Of a stretch of 64,000 bases of DNA, positions 63,775 to 64,000 are shown in pieces (the first letter of the stretch is position 1; the number at the start of each line of letters is the position of its first letter). Made by a program: the position numbers and the translations under genes. The notes below the pieces were generated by a model, which did not search any database, was not told the origin of the DNA, and saw only the letters and a program-made list of their open reading frames with translations. Source of the stretch: Paenibacillus sp. TCA20 (GTDB taxonomy: Bacteria > Bacillota > Bacilli > Paenibacillales > Paenibacillaceae); contig NZ_BBIW01000014.1 of assembly GCF_000732325.1 (NCBI RefSeq), positions 1 through 64,000 on the forward strand, given 5' to 3'.

Positions 63775-64000
63775 ATGAAGCACAAAGCGCCAAAGACAAT
63801 CGCTATGTTGCTGCTTGCAAGCACAATGTTGTTTACTGCTGCCTGCGGAAATACAAATGAGGGTTCAGGCACAGGATCAGAAGCTACTTCGGACTCAACT
63901 GAGCCAATTACATTAACTTTCTTCGGTGCGGATGCAAGTCCGAACTGGAACAAGATGCAGGATGCTGTTGGTCAGAAAATTATTGAAGAAACAGGCGTTA
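63775..64000 (+). CDS. Second ABC sugar-binding lipoprotein (3' end beyond window)
   Basis: First 75 codons only. ATG at 63775 with AAGGGGG upstream. Signal peptide and lipobox LFTAAC. The mature start EPITLTFFGADASPNWNKMQ is strikingly like that of the LplA-type protein at 61448, with about three quarters of the overlapping residues equal. A recent duplicate or a second importer with the same type of sugar is likely. Confidence 0.9.
   Translation, partial: MKHKAPKTIAMLLLASTMLFTAACGNTNEGSGTGSEATSDSTEPITLTFFGADASPNWNKMQDAVGQKIIEETGV

Noticed and set aside
1-64000. CRISPR arrays, prophage or restriction-modification genes
   Set aside because: No regular repeat-spacer pattern and no phage structural, integrase, methylase or nuclease genes were seen.

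Overview
The window reads as chromosome from a spore-forming Firmicute, most likely Paenibacillus or a close relative. The reasons are Bacillus-type gene order (sigW, rsiW, cdaA, cdaR, glmM, glmS), two GerA/GerB/GerC germinant-receptor sets, YesM/YesN two-component genes beside Lpl-type sugar importers, Gram-positive lipoprotein signals, strong AGGAGG ribosome sites and many Rho-independent terminators. The genus is an inference from content; no database was consulted.

Layout. 1-1382: end of an rRNA operon (5S) and eleven tRNA genes. 1.6-12.6 kb: housekeeping block with PEP carboxylase, an ECF sigma factor and its membrane anti-sigma factor, the c-di-AMP cyclase CdaA with its regulator CdaR, then GlmM, a glmS ribozyme and GlmS. 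12.7-18 kb: accessory stretch with an IS66 tnpB scar, a minus-strand redox/electrophile-defence cassette (flavodoxin-fold reductase, nitroreductase, VOC protein) opposite a TetR gene, a transposase remnant, A+T-rich orphan genes, and a PadR gene followed by a HAAS-pentapeptide protein. 18-24.4 kb: AdhA/MerR aldehyde-alcohol module with palindromic operators, a two-component system with an antibiotic-type ABC exporter, and a lone methyltransferase-like gene. 24.4-39.9 kb: carbohydrate and carboxylate metabolism (AraC regulator, sugar isomerase, Gfo/Idh dehydrogenase, glycerate kinase with a DASS transporter, SDR, GH43 with a sugar ABC importer, GH13 glucosidase). 40-48 kb: germination-receptor cluster A-B-C-A-C with a second B gene convergent. 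48-55.5 kb: secreted NAGPA-type protein, DsbA-like protein, an SR1P-like small gene, cation/H+ antiporter, CtaM-like protein, aldo/keto reductase, thioredoxin-like protein, UppP. 55.7-64 kb: YesM/YesN, an Lpl-type importer, and the start of a second paralogous binding protein cut by the window end.

How the parts work together. The sigW-to-glmS block links envelope-stress control, c-di-AMP and amino-sugar synthesis. Both sugar importers lack their own ATPase gene, so a shared MsmX-type ATPase is implied. Catabolite-repression-like (cre) sites sit at the promoter of the 34 kb importer, the SR1P-like gene and the YesM/YesN operon.

The most notable signals are: an exact sigma-W-type promoter placed between sigW and its anti-sigma gene, behind a terminator; a small gene broken at a run of seven A; an attenuator-like leader before the antiporter; the SR1-like locus; and the unusual germination-receptor gene order. 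No CRISPR array, prophage or clear defence island was seen.
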